Notes: generated by a model not told the origin, from the letters alone. Counted from the first letter of the stretch, positions 29,323 through 37,685 are shown. The stretch: 64,000 nt of DNA from Luteimonas sp. MC1572 (GCF_016615815.1 NZ_CP067112.1:1-64000), one strand, 5' to 3'. Translations and numbers: made by a program.

Positions 29323-29739
29323 GTGAGCAAGCCCATCATTTTTGCCATGGTCTGTATGCTGCTCGCCGGTTGCGTGCAAAGTGCCGCTAACCTTAGGGTA
29401 AATGAGTCGGCGGGGGTGGCGACATTCACTACGAGCAAGTCTGTCGCTGATGCCTACGCCATCATTCAATCCAATGCCGTCCATTGTTGGGCTGACGCAG
29501 CAAATTACATCATTGCTAGTGCACCACCATCGCCTGCTAGGCCGCCTTCGATCCAGATAAACAGCTCATTGGGGCACTTGATGTCGGTTGTGGATTTCGC
29601 GAAGTCGGAAGAGGGCACTAGGGTGAATGTAAAGATTGGCTACACCTTGGGCAATCGTTCCAGAACGTCAGACTGGCAACGTGCTTTGAGCTCTTGGCTC
29701 AGCGGAGCAGACATGAACTACTGCCCCAGAATGCCGTGA
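29323..29739 (+). CDS. Predicted lipoprotein, 138 aa (cassette 15)
   Basis: GTG start after a CAAGGAG ribosome binding site. Lipobox LLAGC (FAMVCMLLAGCVQS). The mature domain is alpha/beta and unrecognised. The frame is open upstream across the attC but no signal would result from it. Cassette span 29291-29797. Confidence 0.74.
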   Translation: MSKPIIFAMVCMLLAGCVQSAANLRVNESAGVATFTTSKSVADAYAIIQSNAVHCWADAANYIIASAPPSPARPPSIQINSSLGHLMSVVDFAKSEEGTRVNVKIGYTLGNRSRTSDWQRALSSWLSGADMNYCPRMP

Positions 29740-29743
29740 TCGG

Positions 29744-29803
29744 CGCTAACAATTCATTCAAGCCGACACCGCTTCGCGGCGCGGCTTAACTTAGGCGTTA
29801 GGT
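29744..29803 (+). other. attC of cassette 15
   Basis: 60 bp; R'' CGCTAAC, R' GTTAGGT. Confidence 0.92.
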
Positions 29804-29806
29804 GCC

Positions 29807-30178
29807 ATGTCAGATCGCGCGGTAATCCTGGCTCTTTCTCTCGTAATCTTGACGGGCTGTGGACAGCTGCTCGGCCTTGAGCTTCCTGCGGACAGGCCGC
29901 TTGTGTTGAATATCCACTCAAACGGATCACCGGTACAAACGTGCCGCATCGCCCCAGGGTCGCCTGAGTTCCGGCAGCTTGACGCACTGCTGATCGCCAA
30001 CCGAGATGGGTGGGACTCAACACCCGCCAGTTATTTGCCTTCGGTCGTCGTCTCTGGTGACGGCTTTAGCATCAACTTCCTTAGAGACTTCGCAGTGGCT
30101 AACTATGCTGGCGGCCAGCTCAAGCATCCCGTTCCAGCATCCGCATACGCGTTCCTCAGGTGCGTAGATGGCACCTAA
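29807..30178 (+). CDS. Predicted lipoprotein, 123 aa, paralogue of cassette 3 (cassette 16)
   Basis: Signal with lipobox LTGC (LALSLVILTGCGQ). The mature domain shares the pattern of the cassette 3 protein (IAPGSPEFRQL, NRDGW, DGFSINFL). Unknown function. ATG lies 10 nt after the crossover; the stop is in R''. Cassette span 29798-30226. Confidence 0.75.
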   Translation: MSDRAVILALSLVILTGCGQLLGLELPADRPLVLNIHSNGSPVQTCRIAPGSPEFRQLDALLIANRDGWDSTPASYLPSVVVSGDGFSINFLRDFAVANYAGGQLKHPVPASAYAFLRCVDGT

Positions 30179-30232
30179 CAATTCATTCAAGCCGACGCCG
30201 CTTCGCGGCGCGGCTTAATTCAGGCGTTAGGT
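30173..30232 (+). other. attC of cassette 16
   Basis: 60 bp; R'' ACCTAAC, R' GTTAGGT. Confidence 0.93.
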
Positions 30233-30248
30233 GCGCACGGGGAGTCCT

Positions 30249-30569
30249 ATGAGTCCGAAGCAAGAAGAGCGCATTCTCAAAGGACTGCTTAAGGCCTTGG
30301 ATACGGCGAGCGTGAAGCCTAGGAGCTGGGGCTTCTGGCTGAGTACCGGCGTGGTCTGGCTAGGCTCCGCGGCCCTTTTCCTTGTGGTGTTCCACTATGG
30401 TGGTCCGCTTCGGTGGCTTCATTACTTGCTCGCGATTGGCACATTCATTCTTGGGGTCGGATTTGCGTACGACCTATACAAGTCAATGTTTCACGAGCAG
30501 TGGCCGGTCATGGCGCGTTACGTAGATCGAGAGCAAGTGGAGCGCAGACTTGCAGCACTGCGCACCTAA
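30249..30569 (+). CDS. Two-helix membrane protein, 106 aa (cassette 17)
   Basis: A charged N-terminus (MSPKQEERILKGLLKAL) precedes two helices (about residues 29-48 and 56-75). Sister copy at 52985-53305 differs at six visible residues. GGGGAG precedes ATG 30249; the stop is in R''. Function unknown. Cassette span 30227-30617. Confidence 0.75.
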   Translation: MSPKQEERILKGLLKALDTASVKPRSWGFWLSTGVVWLGSAALFLVVFHYGGPLRWLHYLLAIGTFILGVGFAYDLYKSMFHEQWPVMARYVDREQVERRLAALRT

Positions 30570-30623
30570 CAATTCATTCAAGCCGACACCGCTTCGCGGC
30601 GCGGCTTAATTCAGGCGTTAGGC
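30564..30623 (+). other. attC of cassette 17
   Basis: 60 bp; R'' ACCTAAC, R' GTTAGGC. Confidence 0.93.
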
Positions 30624-30638
30624 CGCGGGGAGAATTCA

Positions 30639-30992
30639 ATGGGACCCAACGAAATTCTAGGCGTCGTTGCTGCAGTGGGCCTGCTTGCTGTACTGGCGGG
30701 ATGCTGGAGAATGATGCGCGCATTGCGGACGCGGAGCAGCCAAGTTCTGTTTTTCTCGCTTCTGTCATCTTTCGCGTGGCTCTTCGTCTCAGATGCGATC
30801 TTCCGTGTTGTCTTCTACTACTCAGATCTGTCGCGCCCGACTCCTCTCCAGAACTATGTCTACCTGGCCATAGACGTCGTAGTGCCAGCACTACTCATGC
30901 TTTGCGCGTCTGCAAGCTTCTGGCTGGTCGCGAGCTCGGTGTCGCGGCCTAACAATTCATTCAAGCCGACGCCGCTTCGCGGCGCGGCTTAA
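30639..30992 (+). CDS. Membrane protein, 117 aa, with attC-encoded tail (cassette 18)
   Basis: Three hydrophobic helices (about residues 6-22, 36-58, 74-98). It has no stop before the attC and ends NNSFKPTPLRGAA. Unrecognised. A GGGGAG ribosome binding site precedes ATG. Cassette span 30618-31000. Confidence 0.7.
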   Translation: MGPNEILGVVAAVGLLAVLAGCWRMMRALRTRSSQVLFFSLLSSFAWLFVSDAIFRVVFYYSDLSRPTPLQNYVYLAIDVVVPALLMLCASASFWLVASSVSRPNNSFKPTPLRGAA

Positions 30993-31006
30993 TTCAGGTG
31001 TTAGGC
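30947..31006 (+). other. attC of cassette 18
   Basis: 60 bp; R'' GCCTAAC, R' GTTAGGC. TAA at 30990-30992 ends the gene. Confidence 0.93.
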
Positions 31007-31024
31007 CTCTAGGAGCATCGCGCT

Positions 31025-31393
31025 GTGAAGAAATTCAATCCTTCATCAAATCACCCAGATCGTGCGCTACAGGCTTGGCAGATCCTGGTCGCGGCCGCGA
31101 TGAACCGCCAGACTTTCACCTATAAAGGTCTCTCGCAGCTGATGTACCAGAAAGATGCTGCCGGCGTTCTAGACAAGATTCTTGGGCACATCGCCTTCTT
31201 CTGCAGCGACAACAAGTTGCCCGCTCTTACGTCAATTGTTGTTGGCAAAGCTCGCGGCACTCCGGGCGCGGATATTCCGGTTGCCCCAAAGGTCATGGAC
31301 CGTGAACGAGAGAAGGTCTACAACTATGACTGGTACAACGTCTACCCACCGTTGCCCAAGCAGCTTGCCGACTCGTTTGCCAGCAACGGCTAG
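31025..31393 (+). CDS. Conserved soluble protein, 122 aa (cassette 19)
   Basis: GTG start after AGGAGC. It resembles a conserved unknown family with the layout HP-x-RALQAWQIL, N-R-x-T-F-TYK, then LPALTSIVVGKARGTPG and YDWYNVYPP. The G-x-I-A...IVVGKARGTPG stretch vaguely recalls alkyltransferase-like folds, but no Cys-His active site is present. Function unknown. Cassette span 31001-31447. Confidence 0.8.
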   Translation: MKKFNPSSNHPDRALQAWQILVAAAMNRQTFTYKGLSQLMYQKDAAGVLDKILGHIAFFCSDNKLPALTSIVVGKARGTPGADIPVAPKVMDREREKVYNYDWYNVYPPLPKQLADSFASNG

Positions 31394-31453
31394 GCCTAAC
31401 AATTCATTCAAGCCGAACCCGCTTCGCGGGTCGGCTTAATTCAGGCGTTGGCC
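31394..31453 (+). other. attC of cassette 19
   Basis: 60 bp; R'' GCCTAAC, R' GTTGGCC. The inner stem is the compensated variant AACCCGCTTCGCGGGT. Confidence 0.92.
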
Positions 31454-31861
31454 GCTTAGAGCTTCAGTGTGTAGGCCGCGGTGACCTTTCCGCTTGCGGC
31501 TTCGTCTGAGTACCAGAGCGCTCGAGTGAGACAATGCGGGTGCGTGTGAGAGCTTCGCTGGGACATCTCGCTCGCGGTGTGAGTCTGTAGCCAGGCATCC
31601 TCGGCTTCGTGCGCTGCGCTCTCACTAGCTACATTGCGCTCCGCCCAAGCAGTCGCATCGGCCAGTTCACGGTGTGGGTTCGTGGCCGCGAGGCCGGCGT
31701 TTCCCGGCTTCGGATAGGACAATGCCAAGTGCTTGGCCTGCTTGCGGCACCGGCTTCGGGTGACTGCGGGCTTGGTGGCAAGCGGGTCGGCTTCGGCTAG
31801 AGTTGGCGTCCAACAGTTCATTCAAGCCGACGCCGCTTCGCGTCGCGGCTTAATTCAGGCG
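31448..31861. repeat. N-family cassette, copy 1 (cassette 20)
   Basis: 414 bp with no convincing plus-strand gene. It is a member of the 16-copy family that begins TTGGCCGCT and ends GAGTTGGCGTCCAAC. An antisense frame (31456-31821, 121 aa, MNCWTPTLAEAD...AAYTLKL) is intact in this copy and would start inside the attC. Confidence 0.85.
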
Positions 31862-31867
31862 TTAGGT
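31808..31867 (+). other. attC of cassette 20
   Basis: 60 bp; R'' GTCCAAC, R' GTTAGGT; inner hairpin GACGCCGCTTCGCGTCGCGG. Confidence 0.9.
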
Positions 31868-31871
31868 GGCT

Positions 31872-32204
31872 ATGAACCTTTGGTCGCTAGCTGGTGCAGT
31901 CGTGTTCGGGGGCGTCTTCGCTCTTTTCGCTTTCTGCGGCGCGGACAGCATTGACTCTCAGACCGTACGTGGCACAGCAGCGTTCTTTCTCTTCGGCTTC
32001 TACTGCGCGATCGTGATCTTCGCTACCTCGGGCAAGAAGCGGTCGCTCTCACTGCCGGCTCAAACCTTGCTCGGGGTGGCCTTGTCGTGTGCCGTCGCAG
32101 CAATCTTTGGCGCAAGTGGTGAGGGCTACGCCTTGGCGGTAGTATTGGGGCTGATTCTTGGCTTTACCGCTGACCGCTGGGTGGCGCACGTGCAGTTGCC
32201 GTAG
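31872..32204 (+). CDS. Membrane protein, 110 aa (cassette 21)
   Basis: Four hydrophobic segments (about residues 4-20, 34-52, 63-78, 85-100). Sister copy at 50980-51312 differs at about four residues. ATG lies 11 nt after the crossover. Function unknown. Cassette span 31862-32263. Confidence 0.74.
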   Translation: MNLWSLAGAVVFGGVFALFAFCGADSIDSQTVRGTAAFFLFGFYCAIVIFATSGKKRSLSLPAQTLLGVALSCAVAAIFGASGEGYALAVVLGLILGFTADRWVAHVQLP

Positions 32205-32209
32205 GCGCC

Positions 32210-32269
32210 ACCTAACAATTCATTCAAGCCGACACCGCTTCGCGGCGCGGCTTAATTCAGGCGTTAGGC
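32210..32269 (+). other. attC of cassette 21
   Basis: 60 bp; R'' ACCTAAC, R' GTTAGGC. Confidence 0.93.
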
Positions 32270-32297
32270 TATCACCGAGCAATTAGGGGGTTCGAAA

Positions 32298-32792
32298 ATG
32301 AGGGCATGGGGGGTACTGGCTGCAACTCTTTTGCTGAGTTCTTGTGCTTCGGCACCGCCGATTCCACCGGAGTTGCAATACACACCTCCAGTTGGTGACG
32401 CATCTTTGCTCGCCACAATCGGCGGAAACATTGTTGACTCTAAAGTTCCGCTCTTCGACAACGAGAACAGTTACACGTACGCGATTGATGGCAAGCGCGT
32501 CATGAGCAGAAAGAAGGATTGGGGCTTACCCATTCCTGTTCTGCCTGGTGACAGGACAATTACTGCCGGATTTGAGCAAGGCGTGTATATGGCGTATGCA
32601 AAAGTCGATGCAACCCTAGTCGCCGGCCACGCATATCAGATTCATTCCTCGTGCAACACCCGTGGTCTTGGCGCCAAATTTTCGCATTGCGATTTCTGGA
32701 TTGTCGATAGCGCGACAGGAAAAGCAATATCCGAGATAGCGCGCGGGGCAATCGGCGGCAGGCCACCGGTGGTCTTGTTGCTGCCAAGATAG
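32298..32792 (+). CDS. Predicted lipoprotein, 164 aa (cassette 22)
   Basis: Lipobox LLSSC (VLAATLLLSSCASAPP). The mature part is beta-rich (PGDRTITAGFEQGVYMAYAKVDATLVAGHAY), resembling periplasmic PEGA-like domains in which a sugar- or polymer-binding sheet follows the lipid anchor; this is an impression, not a family assignment. A near-identical copy lies at 49466-49960. AGGGGG precedes ATG. Cassette span 32264-32845. Confidence 0.78.
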   Translation: MRAWGVLAATLLLSSCASAPPIPPELQYTPPVGDASLLATIGGNIVDSKVPLFDNENSYTYAIDGKRVMSRKKDWGLPIPVLPGDRTITAGFEQGVYMAYAKVDATLVAGHAYQIHSSCNTRGLGAKFSHCDFWIVDSATGKAISEIARGAIGGRPPVVLLLPR

Positions 32793-32851
32793 CCTAACCA
32801 TTCATTCAAGCCGACACCGCTTCGCGGCGCGGCTTAATTCAGGCGTTGGCC
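32792..32851 (+). other. attC of cassette 22
   Basis: 60 bp; R'' GCCTAAC, R' GTTGGCC. Confidence 0.92.
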
Positions 32852-33259
32852 GCTCAGAGCTTCAGTGTGTAGGCCGCGGTGACCTTCCCGCTGGCGGCTT
32901 CGTCTGAGTACCAGAGCGCACGAGCGAGACAATGCGGGCGCGTGTGAGAGCTTCGCCGGGACATCTCGCTCGCGGTGTCGGTGTCTAGCTAGGCATCTTC
33001 GGCTTCGAGCGCTGCGCTCTCACTAGCTACGTTGCGCTCCGCCCAAGCAGTCGCACCGGCTAGTTCACGGTGTGGGTTCGTAGCCGCGAGGCCGGCTTTT
33101 CCCGGCTTCGGATAGGGCAATGCCAAGTGCTTGGCCTGCTTGTGGCACCGGCTTCGGGTGACTGCGGGCTTGGTGGCAACCGAGTCGGCTTCGGCTAGAG
33201 TTGGCGTCCAACAGTTCATTCAAGCCGACGCCGCTTCGCGTCGCGGCTTAATTCAGGCG
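32846..33259. repeat. N-family cassette, copy 2 (cassette 23)
   Basis: 414 bp. The antisense frame is stopped after 76 codons (32989-33219) by TAG in the CTAGCTAGG variant. Confidence 0.85.
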
Positions 33260-33265
33260 TTAGGT
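33206..33265 (+). other. attC of cassette 23
   Basis: 60 bp; R'' GTCCAAC, R' GTTAGGT. Confidence 0.9.
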
Positions 33266-33289
33266 GTTCAACCAGCATCAGGGGGATGC

Positions 33290-33697
33290 ATGAACGAGAA
33301 GCAGAGAAAGAACGCCTTCTTCGGCAAGATCGAAGATCGCGAAGCCGCAGTTGATCTCGCAAAAGGGTGTGGCACGGCCTTCCTGGTCGTAGCGGCCTTG
33401 CATGCAGCCCTGTCTTACTTCATAGGCTATTCGGTCCTCGTTGACGCCGTTCTTTATGCCATTTGCGGCTATTTCATTCGCGCTAAACACAGCCGGGCCG
33501 CAGCGATCGTTGCTCTACTTCTTGCAGCTATTGGTCTTGTCGTTACCTTCCTCAACAAGGCTGGGCAGGATCTCGGTGGTGGCAACAACGTCTTCCTCGC
33601 TCTCATCCTTGCTTGGGCCGGTGTTCGCGCGGTTGAGGCAACATTCAAGCTGCGGGGTAAGTTCTCCATTGCATCGGTTGCGCCGGAGAACACCTAA
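33290..33697 (+). CDS. Membrane protein, 135 aa (cassette 24)
   Basis: A basic N-terminus precedes three to four helices (about residues 27-50, 52-64, 70-88, 100-115). Unrecognised. GGGGGA precedes ATG 33290; the stop is in R''. Cassette span 33260-33745. Confidence 0.72.
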   Translation: MNEKQRKNAFFGKIEDREAAVDLAKGCGTAFLVVAALHAALSYFIGYSVLVDAVLYAICGYFIRAKHSRAAAIVALLLAAIGLVVTFLNKAGQDLGGGNNVFLALILAWAGVRAVEATFKLRGKFSIASVAPENT

Positions 33698-33751
33698 CAA
33701 TTCATTCAAGCCGACGCCGCTTCGCGGCGCGGCTTAATTCAGGCGTTAGGC
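33692..33751 (+). other. attC of cassette 24
   Basis: 60 bp; R'' ACCTAAC, R' GTTAGGC. Confidence 0.93.
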
Positions 33752-33766
33752 GGCAGGGGAAAATCT

Positions 33767-34267
33767 ATGCGATCTGCAGCAGTGTTTTCGTTGGTCCTAG
33801 TCGCAGGGTGCGCTTCGGCGTCCCCACCGACGCTTGAAGACATTGGGCTTCGCGTGGCAGGCGAGGCGACGCCATCTTGCGAGTCGGGTCATGAGATATC
33901 CCTATCCGACGGTTCCGTCACCATCCGGCCTGGACAGACCATTTGCGTGACTGTCCAAGTTAAAGGCCACTCGGTTATCCCTATTGCGGTAGTGCCTAGC
34001 GCAGACTCAGGCAACACCATCGTTCTCAAGTTCTGGCAGGAGCCTGGCACAGGCGACTCAGTCCTCACCGTGCACAATCCCTTGGCGACATTTCTCAGCT
34101 ATAAGGCGCACATGCTGCGTGCAAGAAGTTCGAGAAGTGAGTACACCAGCAGTTGCCCGGTACTCTCAAAGCGCTTCGGCCTAGAGCACTGGCCCTATGC
34201 CATCGCCGAGCTGAAACTATCAGGCTTTGAGTCACTGCCCGAGTCCGAGACGATCACATGCCGGTGA
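33767..34267 (+). CDS. Predicted lipoprotein, 166 aa (cassette 25)
   Basis: Lipobox VAGC (AAVFSLVLVAGCASA). The mature domain is beta-rich with four more Cys. Unknown function. AGGGGA precedes ATG. Cassette span 33746-34331. Confidence 0.74.
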   Translation: MRSAAVFSLVLVAGCASASPPTLEDIGLRVAGEATPSCESGHEISLSDGSVTIRPGQTICVTVQVKGHSVIPIAVVPSADSGNTIVLKFWQEPGTGDSVLTVHNPLATFLSYKAHMLRARSSRSEYTSSCPVLSKRFGLEHWPYAIAELKLSGFESLPESETITCR

Positions 34268-34277
34268 CAGAGCTGCC

Positions 34278-34337
34278 GCCTAACAAGTCATTCAAGCCGA
34301 TGCCGCTTCGCGGCACGGCTTAATTCTAGTGTTGGCC
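34278..34337 (+). other. attC of cassette 25
   Basis: 60 bp; R'' GCCTAAC, R' GTTGGCC. Confidence 0.92.
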
Positions 34338-34744
34338 GCTAAGAGCTTCAGGGTGTAGCCCGCGATGGCTCGTCCGCTTGCGGCTTCGTCTGAGCATCAG
34401 AGCGCACGAGCGAGACAATGCGGGCGCGTGTGAGAGCTTCGCTGGGACATCTCGCTCGCGGTGTGGGTGTCTAGCCAGGAATCTTCGGCTCCGGGCAGTG
34501 CGATCTCACTAGCTACGTTGCGCTCCGCCCAAGCAGTCGCATCGGATAGTTCGCGGTGTGGGTTCGTGGCCGCGAGGCCGCCCTTTCCCGGCTTCGGCCA
34601 GGGCGACGCCACGCGGCGGGCGTAGTCGTGGCACCGGCTTCGCGTCGCCGAGGGCTGGTCGCAGGCACCTCGGCTTCGGCTAGAGTTGGCGTCCAACAGT
34701 TCATTCAAGCCGACACCGCTTCGCGGCGCGGCTTAATTCAGGCG
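34332..34744. repeat. N-family cassette, copy 3 (cassette 26)
   Basis: 413 bp. The antisense frame starts in a different register near the attC and ends early at a TGA (34397-34708, 103 codons). Confidence 0.85.
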
Positions 34745-34750
34745 TTAGGC
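34691..34750 (+). other. attC of cassette 26
   Basis: 60 bp; R'' GTCCAAC, R' GTTAGGC. Confidence 0.9.
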
Positions 34751-34754
34751 CGCT

Positions 34755-35093
34755 ATGACAGTGCGTCGCAATGTTATTGCTGCAGTCCTCGTCTTTGGCG
34801 GCGCATTGCTGTTCGCCATGTCGCTCACTGGGCTTCTTCTTCCCCTGCTGTATCCCTCGCTAAGTGGCACGTACACCGGCACGTACCTGGTCGTTCCGGT
34901 CGCGGTGCCCATCATCTTTGTTGCCGGCTCGTTGCTCGTGCTGGCGGGTTCCATTGCGGCTCGCCGCAGGGTGTTGGGCAAGGCAGCCAGCGGGCACCGC
35001 CGTGCCTGCGCGGCCGCTATGCTTCTCACTGCAGCTGCATGGTGCACACTTGGTGCGTCATTCGCGGTCGCTGGAGCGTGGTCAGCGGCCTAA
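34755..35093 (+). CDS. Membrane protein, 112 aa (cassette 27)
   Basis: Three hydrophobic helices (about residues 7-30, 45-68, 85-108). Unrecognised. ATG lies 11 nt after the crossover; the stop is in R''. Cassette span 34745-35141. Confidence 0.7.
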   Translation: MTVRRNVIAAVLVFGGALLFAMSLTGLLLPLLYPSLSGTYTGTYLVVPVAVPIIFVAGSLLVLAGSIAARRRVLGKAASGHRRACAAAMLLTAAAWCTLGASFAVAGAWSAA

Positions 35094-35147
35094 CAATTCA
35101 TTCAAACCGACACCGCTTCGCGGTGCGGCTTAATTCAGGCGTTGGCC
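35088..35147 (+). other. attC of cassette 27
   Basis: 60 bp; R'' GCCTAAC, R' GTTGGCC. Confidence 0.92.
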
Positions 35148-35555
35148 GCTCAGAGCTTCAGTGTGTAGGCCGCGGTGACCTTTCCGCTGGCGGCTTCGTC
35201 TGAGCACCAGAGCGCTCGAGCGAGACAATGCGGGTGCGTGTGAGAGCTTCGTCGGGACATTTCGCTCGCGGTGTCGGTGTCTAGCTAGGCATCTTCGGCT
35301 TCGTGCGCTGCGCTCTCACTAGCTACGCTGCGCTCCGCCCAAGCAGTCGCATCGGCCAGTTCACGGTGTGGGTTCGTGGCCGCGAGGCCGGCCTTTCCCG
35401 GCTTCGGCCAGGGGAACGCCACGCGGCGGGCCTGCTTGTGGCACCGGCTTCGGGTGACTGCGGGCTTGGTGGCAAGCGAGTCGGCTTCGGCTAGAGTTGG
35501 CGTCCAACAGTTCATTCAAGCCGACGCCGCTTCGCGTCGCGGCTTAATTCAGGTG
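35142..35555. repeat. N-family cassette, copy 4 (cassette 28)
   Basis: 414 bp. The antisense frame is stopped after 76 codons (35285-35515), same TAG as copy 2. Confidence 0.85.
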
Positions 35556-35561
35556 TTAGGC
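35502..35561 (+). other. attC of cassette 28
   Basis: 60 bp; R'' GTCCAAC, R' GTTAGGC. Confidence 0.9.
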
Positions 35562-35565
35562 GCGC

Positions 35566-35955
35566 ATGGAAGCTCTCGAGATCACATTCAAGCTACTGGC
35601 GATTCTCTACTCGGTCTGCGGGATCTTACTGCTCGCCCTTACCACCGGTGAGGGGTTCCAGCAGATCTGCATCTATGAAGGTCGAAACCCGCTTGTCGGC
35701 GACATGCTTAAGCACTTGGCAAACGGCTCGGGCTTGGCTCTCGTGGTCTGTGGCTTCGCGGCGTTCAAGCTTCCAATTGCCGCGGTGGCCCTGGTTTGGG
35801 TATCGTTGGTTTGTCACTTGCTGACAGGGGTCGTGGATTCTGTGGCGAGCCGGGTATGGCCAAAATTTTGCGTGGCCTGCGCCGTCAACTTTGCAGTTCG
35901 CGCTTCCGCGGCAGTTGCTCTTACGTTGCTGTACCAGCACGGGTTGCGCGCCTAA
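35566..35955 (+). CDS. Membrane protein, 129 aa (cassette 29)
   Basis: Four hydrophobic helices with a central loop. Unrecognised. ATG lies 11 nt after the crossover; the stop is in R''. Cassette span 35556-36055. Confidence 0.72.
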   Translation: MEALEITFKLLAILYSVCGILLLALTTGEGFQQICIYEGRNPLVGDMLKHLANGSGLALVVCGFAAFKLPIAAVALVWVSLVCHLLTGVVDSVASRVWPKFCVACAVNFAVRASAAVALTLLYQHGLRA

Positions 35956-36061
35956 CAATGCGTTCAAGCCGACACCGCATCGGGCCGCAAACCACATGGC
36001 AGGTACAGCTTGCCATGTGCTTCACGCCCCGCTGCGGCGCGGCTTAACTTAGGTGTTAGGC
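35950..36061 (+). other. Long attC of cassette 29
   Basis: 112 bp; R'' GCCTAAC, R' GTTAGGC. Extra arm CACATGGCAGGTACAGCTTG / CCATGTG. Confidence 0.9.
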
Positions 36062-36078
36062 CGCTGGGGAGGGCTGCG

Positions 36079-36462
36079 GTGAACTTGAACCAAGTGACAC
36101 TTCCGGCGGTGGACATCGACGCATCCGTCGCGTTCTACAAAGGCATGGGCTTCGCGCTGATCGTCCTCTCGCCCCATTACGCCAGGTTCGAATGTCCTGA
36201 GGGCGACGCCACCTTCTCGGTCCACCTGTCAGTCGACCCTTCGGGTGCGAGCGGAGTAGTTGTGTACTTCGAGTGTTCGGACCTAGATGTGCGGGTTGCG
36301 GAACTCCAGGGGCGCGGCTACGTCTTCTCCAAGCCACCCACGGATGAGCGCTGGCTTTGGCGGGAGGCTCGGCTCCAAGATCCATCCGGCAACACCCTCT
36401 GCCTCTTCTGGGCCGGCCAGAACCGCAAGAACCCGCCTTGGCGCGTCTCGGCAGCGGCCTAA
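36079..36462 (+). CDS. VOC-family (glyoxalase/bleomycin-resistance fold) protein (cassette 30)
   Basis: 127 aa from GTG after GGGGAGGG. It has the VOC layout: LPAVDIDASVAFYKGMGF, a strand ending FECPEGDATFSV, YFECSDLDVRVAELQGRGY, and the final RLQDPSGNTLCLFWAG with its acidic-loop D-P-S-G-N. The usual first His ligand is not obvious, so metal binding and substrate are uncertain. Such proteins bind or detoxify small electrophiles or antibiotics. Cassette span 36056-36562. Confidence 0.85.
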   Translation: MNLNQVTLPAVDIDASVAFYKGMGFALIVLSPHYARFECPEGDATFSVHLSVDPSGASGVVVYFECSDLDVRVAELQGRGYVFSKPPTDERWLWREARLQDPSGNTLCLFWAGQNRKNPPWRVSAAA

Positions 36463-36568
36463 CAATGCGTTCAAGCCGAAGCCGCTTCGTTACGCAAAGC
36501 ACATGGCAGGAAAAGCTTGCCATGTGCTTTGCTCCACTGCGCGTCTCGGCTTAACTTAGGCGTTAGGT
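36457..36568 (+). other. Long attC of cassette 30
   Basis: 112 bp; R'' GCCTAAC, R' GTTAGGT. Confidence 0.9.
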
Positions 36569-36587
36569 GCCAAGGGGGGCGCATCGC

Positions 36588-37115
36588 ATGTCGTCAGGGT
36601 TTCTGCTGCTTGCTCTCGCATTCGTAGTCTTCATCGTTCTTGCAGCTCTCAAGAGCAAGCAAGGCGCTGCTGGCTCAGTCGGGCTCCACTACATGCCGGC
36701 CAAAACGCTCTTCTCAGCCGCGGAACGTTCGTTCCTCGGCATTCTCGACCAAGCTGTTGGTCCAGAGCATCGCGTTTTTGGCAAGGTTCGTGTCGCTGAC
36801 GTTGCAGCGGTCAAACCCGGCCTAGGCAACGCTGCTCGCCAAGGTGCCCTCAATCGCATCGCGTACAAGCACTTTGATTTTCTTGTGTGCCGGGCGAGCG
36901 ATCTAGCCATCGTCTGTGTCGTGGAGCTAAACGACAAATCGCATTCCAGTCGGCGGGCACAGTCCCGAGACGACCTGTTGGTCAAAGTGTGTAAGACCAT
37001 CAATCTGCCTCTGCTCATGGTTCCAGCCAAGCAGGCATACTCGCCACAAGACATCCGCTCGCAGTTCTTGGCGGCCGTCACTCCGCCGCAAGCGGGTGCG
37101 TCGGTTGGCACCTAA
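36588..37115 (+). CDS. DUF2726 domain protein, membrane-anchored (cassette 31)
   Basis: 175 aa. An N-terminal membrane helix (FLLLALAFVVFIVLAAL) is followed by a DUF2726 domain: LFSAAERSFLGILDQA, RVFGKVRVADV, HFDFLVCRASDLAIVCVVELNDKSH. The V-V-E-L-N-D-K-S-H motif resembles the catalytic strand of PD-(D/E)XK nucleases, to which DUF2726 is thought to be related. Substrate unknown. AAGGGGGG precedes ATG. Cassette span 36563-37163. Confidence 0.82.
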   Translation: MSSGFLLLALAFVVFIVLAALKSKQGAAGSVGLHYMPAKTLFSAAERSFLGILDQAVGPEHRVFGKVRVADVAAVKPGLGNAARQGALNRIAYKHFDFLVCRASDLAIVCVVELNDKSHSSRRAQSRDDLLVKVCKTINLPLLMVPAKQAYSPQDIRSQFLAAVTPPQAGASVGT

Positions 37116-37169
37116 CAATTCATTCAAGCCGACGCCGCTTCGCGGCGCGGCTTAATTCAGGCGTTAGCG
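37110..37169 (+). other. attC of cassette 31
   Basis: 60 bp; R'' ACCTAAC, R' GTTAGCG. Confidence 0.92.
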
Positions 37170-37173
37170 CCCT

Positions 37174-37668
37174 ATGGCAATTGATCAGCAAGCTCGAACA
37201 TTGTTAGCTCAGTCCACGCGCTGGCTGGTAGGTGCGCGCATCACCAATTATCAGTTTGATGATGCAATTCCAAAGTCAGACGATCCTGCAATCCGGGAGA
37301 TCTACGGCCAGTTCTTGTGGCTGCTCTACTGCGATCTCCGCGAGCACCGCTTGACTGGCTCTGACAGTCTGGCGCCTGCTCAGAGAGATGTCGCAACTCG
37401 CTGCGTTCTATTTCTCAAGTCCGGCTTGCCCTATCCATGGCCAACCCTCTCTCGTCCAATGTCAGCTCTGCTCACTCTTGGCAACCTACTTACGCTCGGC
37501 TTGGCCGGACGCATCTACTTCCATCGCCTTTCAGCGGCAGGCGACATGACTTTTTGGCCGTTCTTGTCAGCGTCGCAGTACTCTGCTGCCTTGGATTCGC
37601 CCGTTTATTTGTCCGGGGTGGGCGCTAACAATTCATTCAAGCCGACGCCGCTTCGCGGCGCGGCTTAA
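37174..37668 (+). CDS. Hypothetical soluble protein, 164 aa, with attC tail (cassette 32)
   Basis: Helical protein with LLYCDLREHRL and RCVLFLKSGLPYPWP. It has no recognised family and ends NNSFKPTPLRGAA from the attC. A sister copy at 58769-59263 differs at one residue (V to A) near the end. Cassette span 37164-37676. Confidence 0.7.
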   Translation: MAIDQQARTLLAQSTRWLVGARITNYQFDDAIPKSDDPAIREIYGQFLWLLYCDLREHRLTGSDSLAPAQRDVATRCVLFLKSGLPYPWPTLSRPMSALLTLGNLLTLGLAGRIYFHRLSAAGDMTFWPFLSASQYSAALDSPVYLSGVGANNSFKPTPLRGAA

Positions 37669-37682
37669 TTCAGGTGTTAGGC
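37623..37682 (+). other. attC of cassette 32
   Basis: 60 bp; R'' CGCTAAC, R' GTTAGGC. Confidence 0.92.
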
Positions 37683-37685
37683 CTC

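Noticed and set aside
35303..35494. Plus-strand frames inside N cassettes (for example MRCALTSYAALRPSS...)
   Set aside because: They lack ribosome binding sites, vary in frame between copies and include the attC; more likely incidental.
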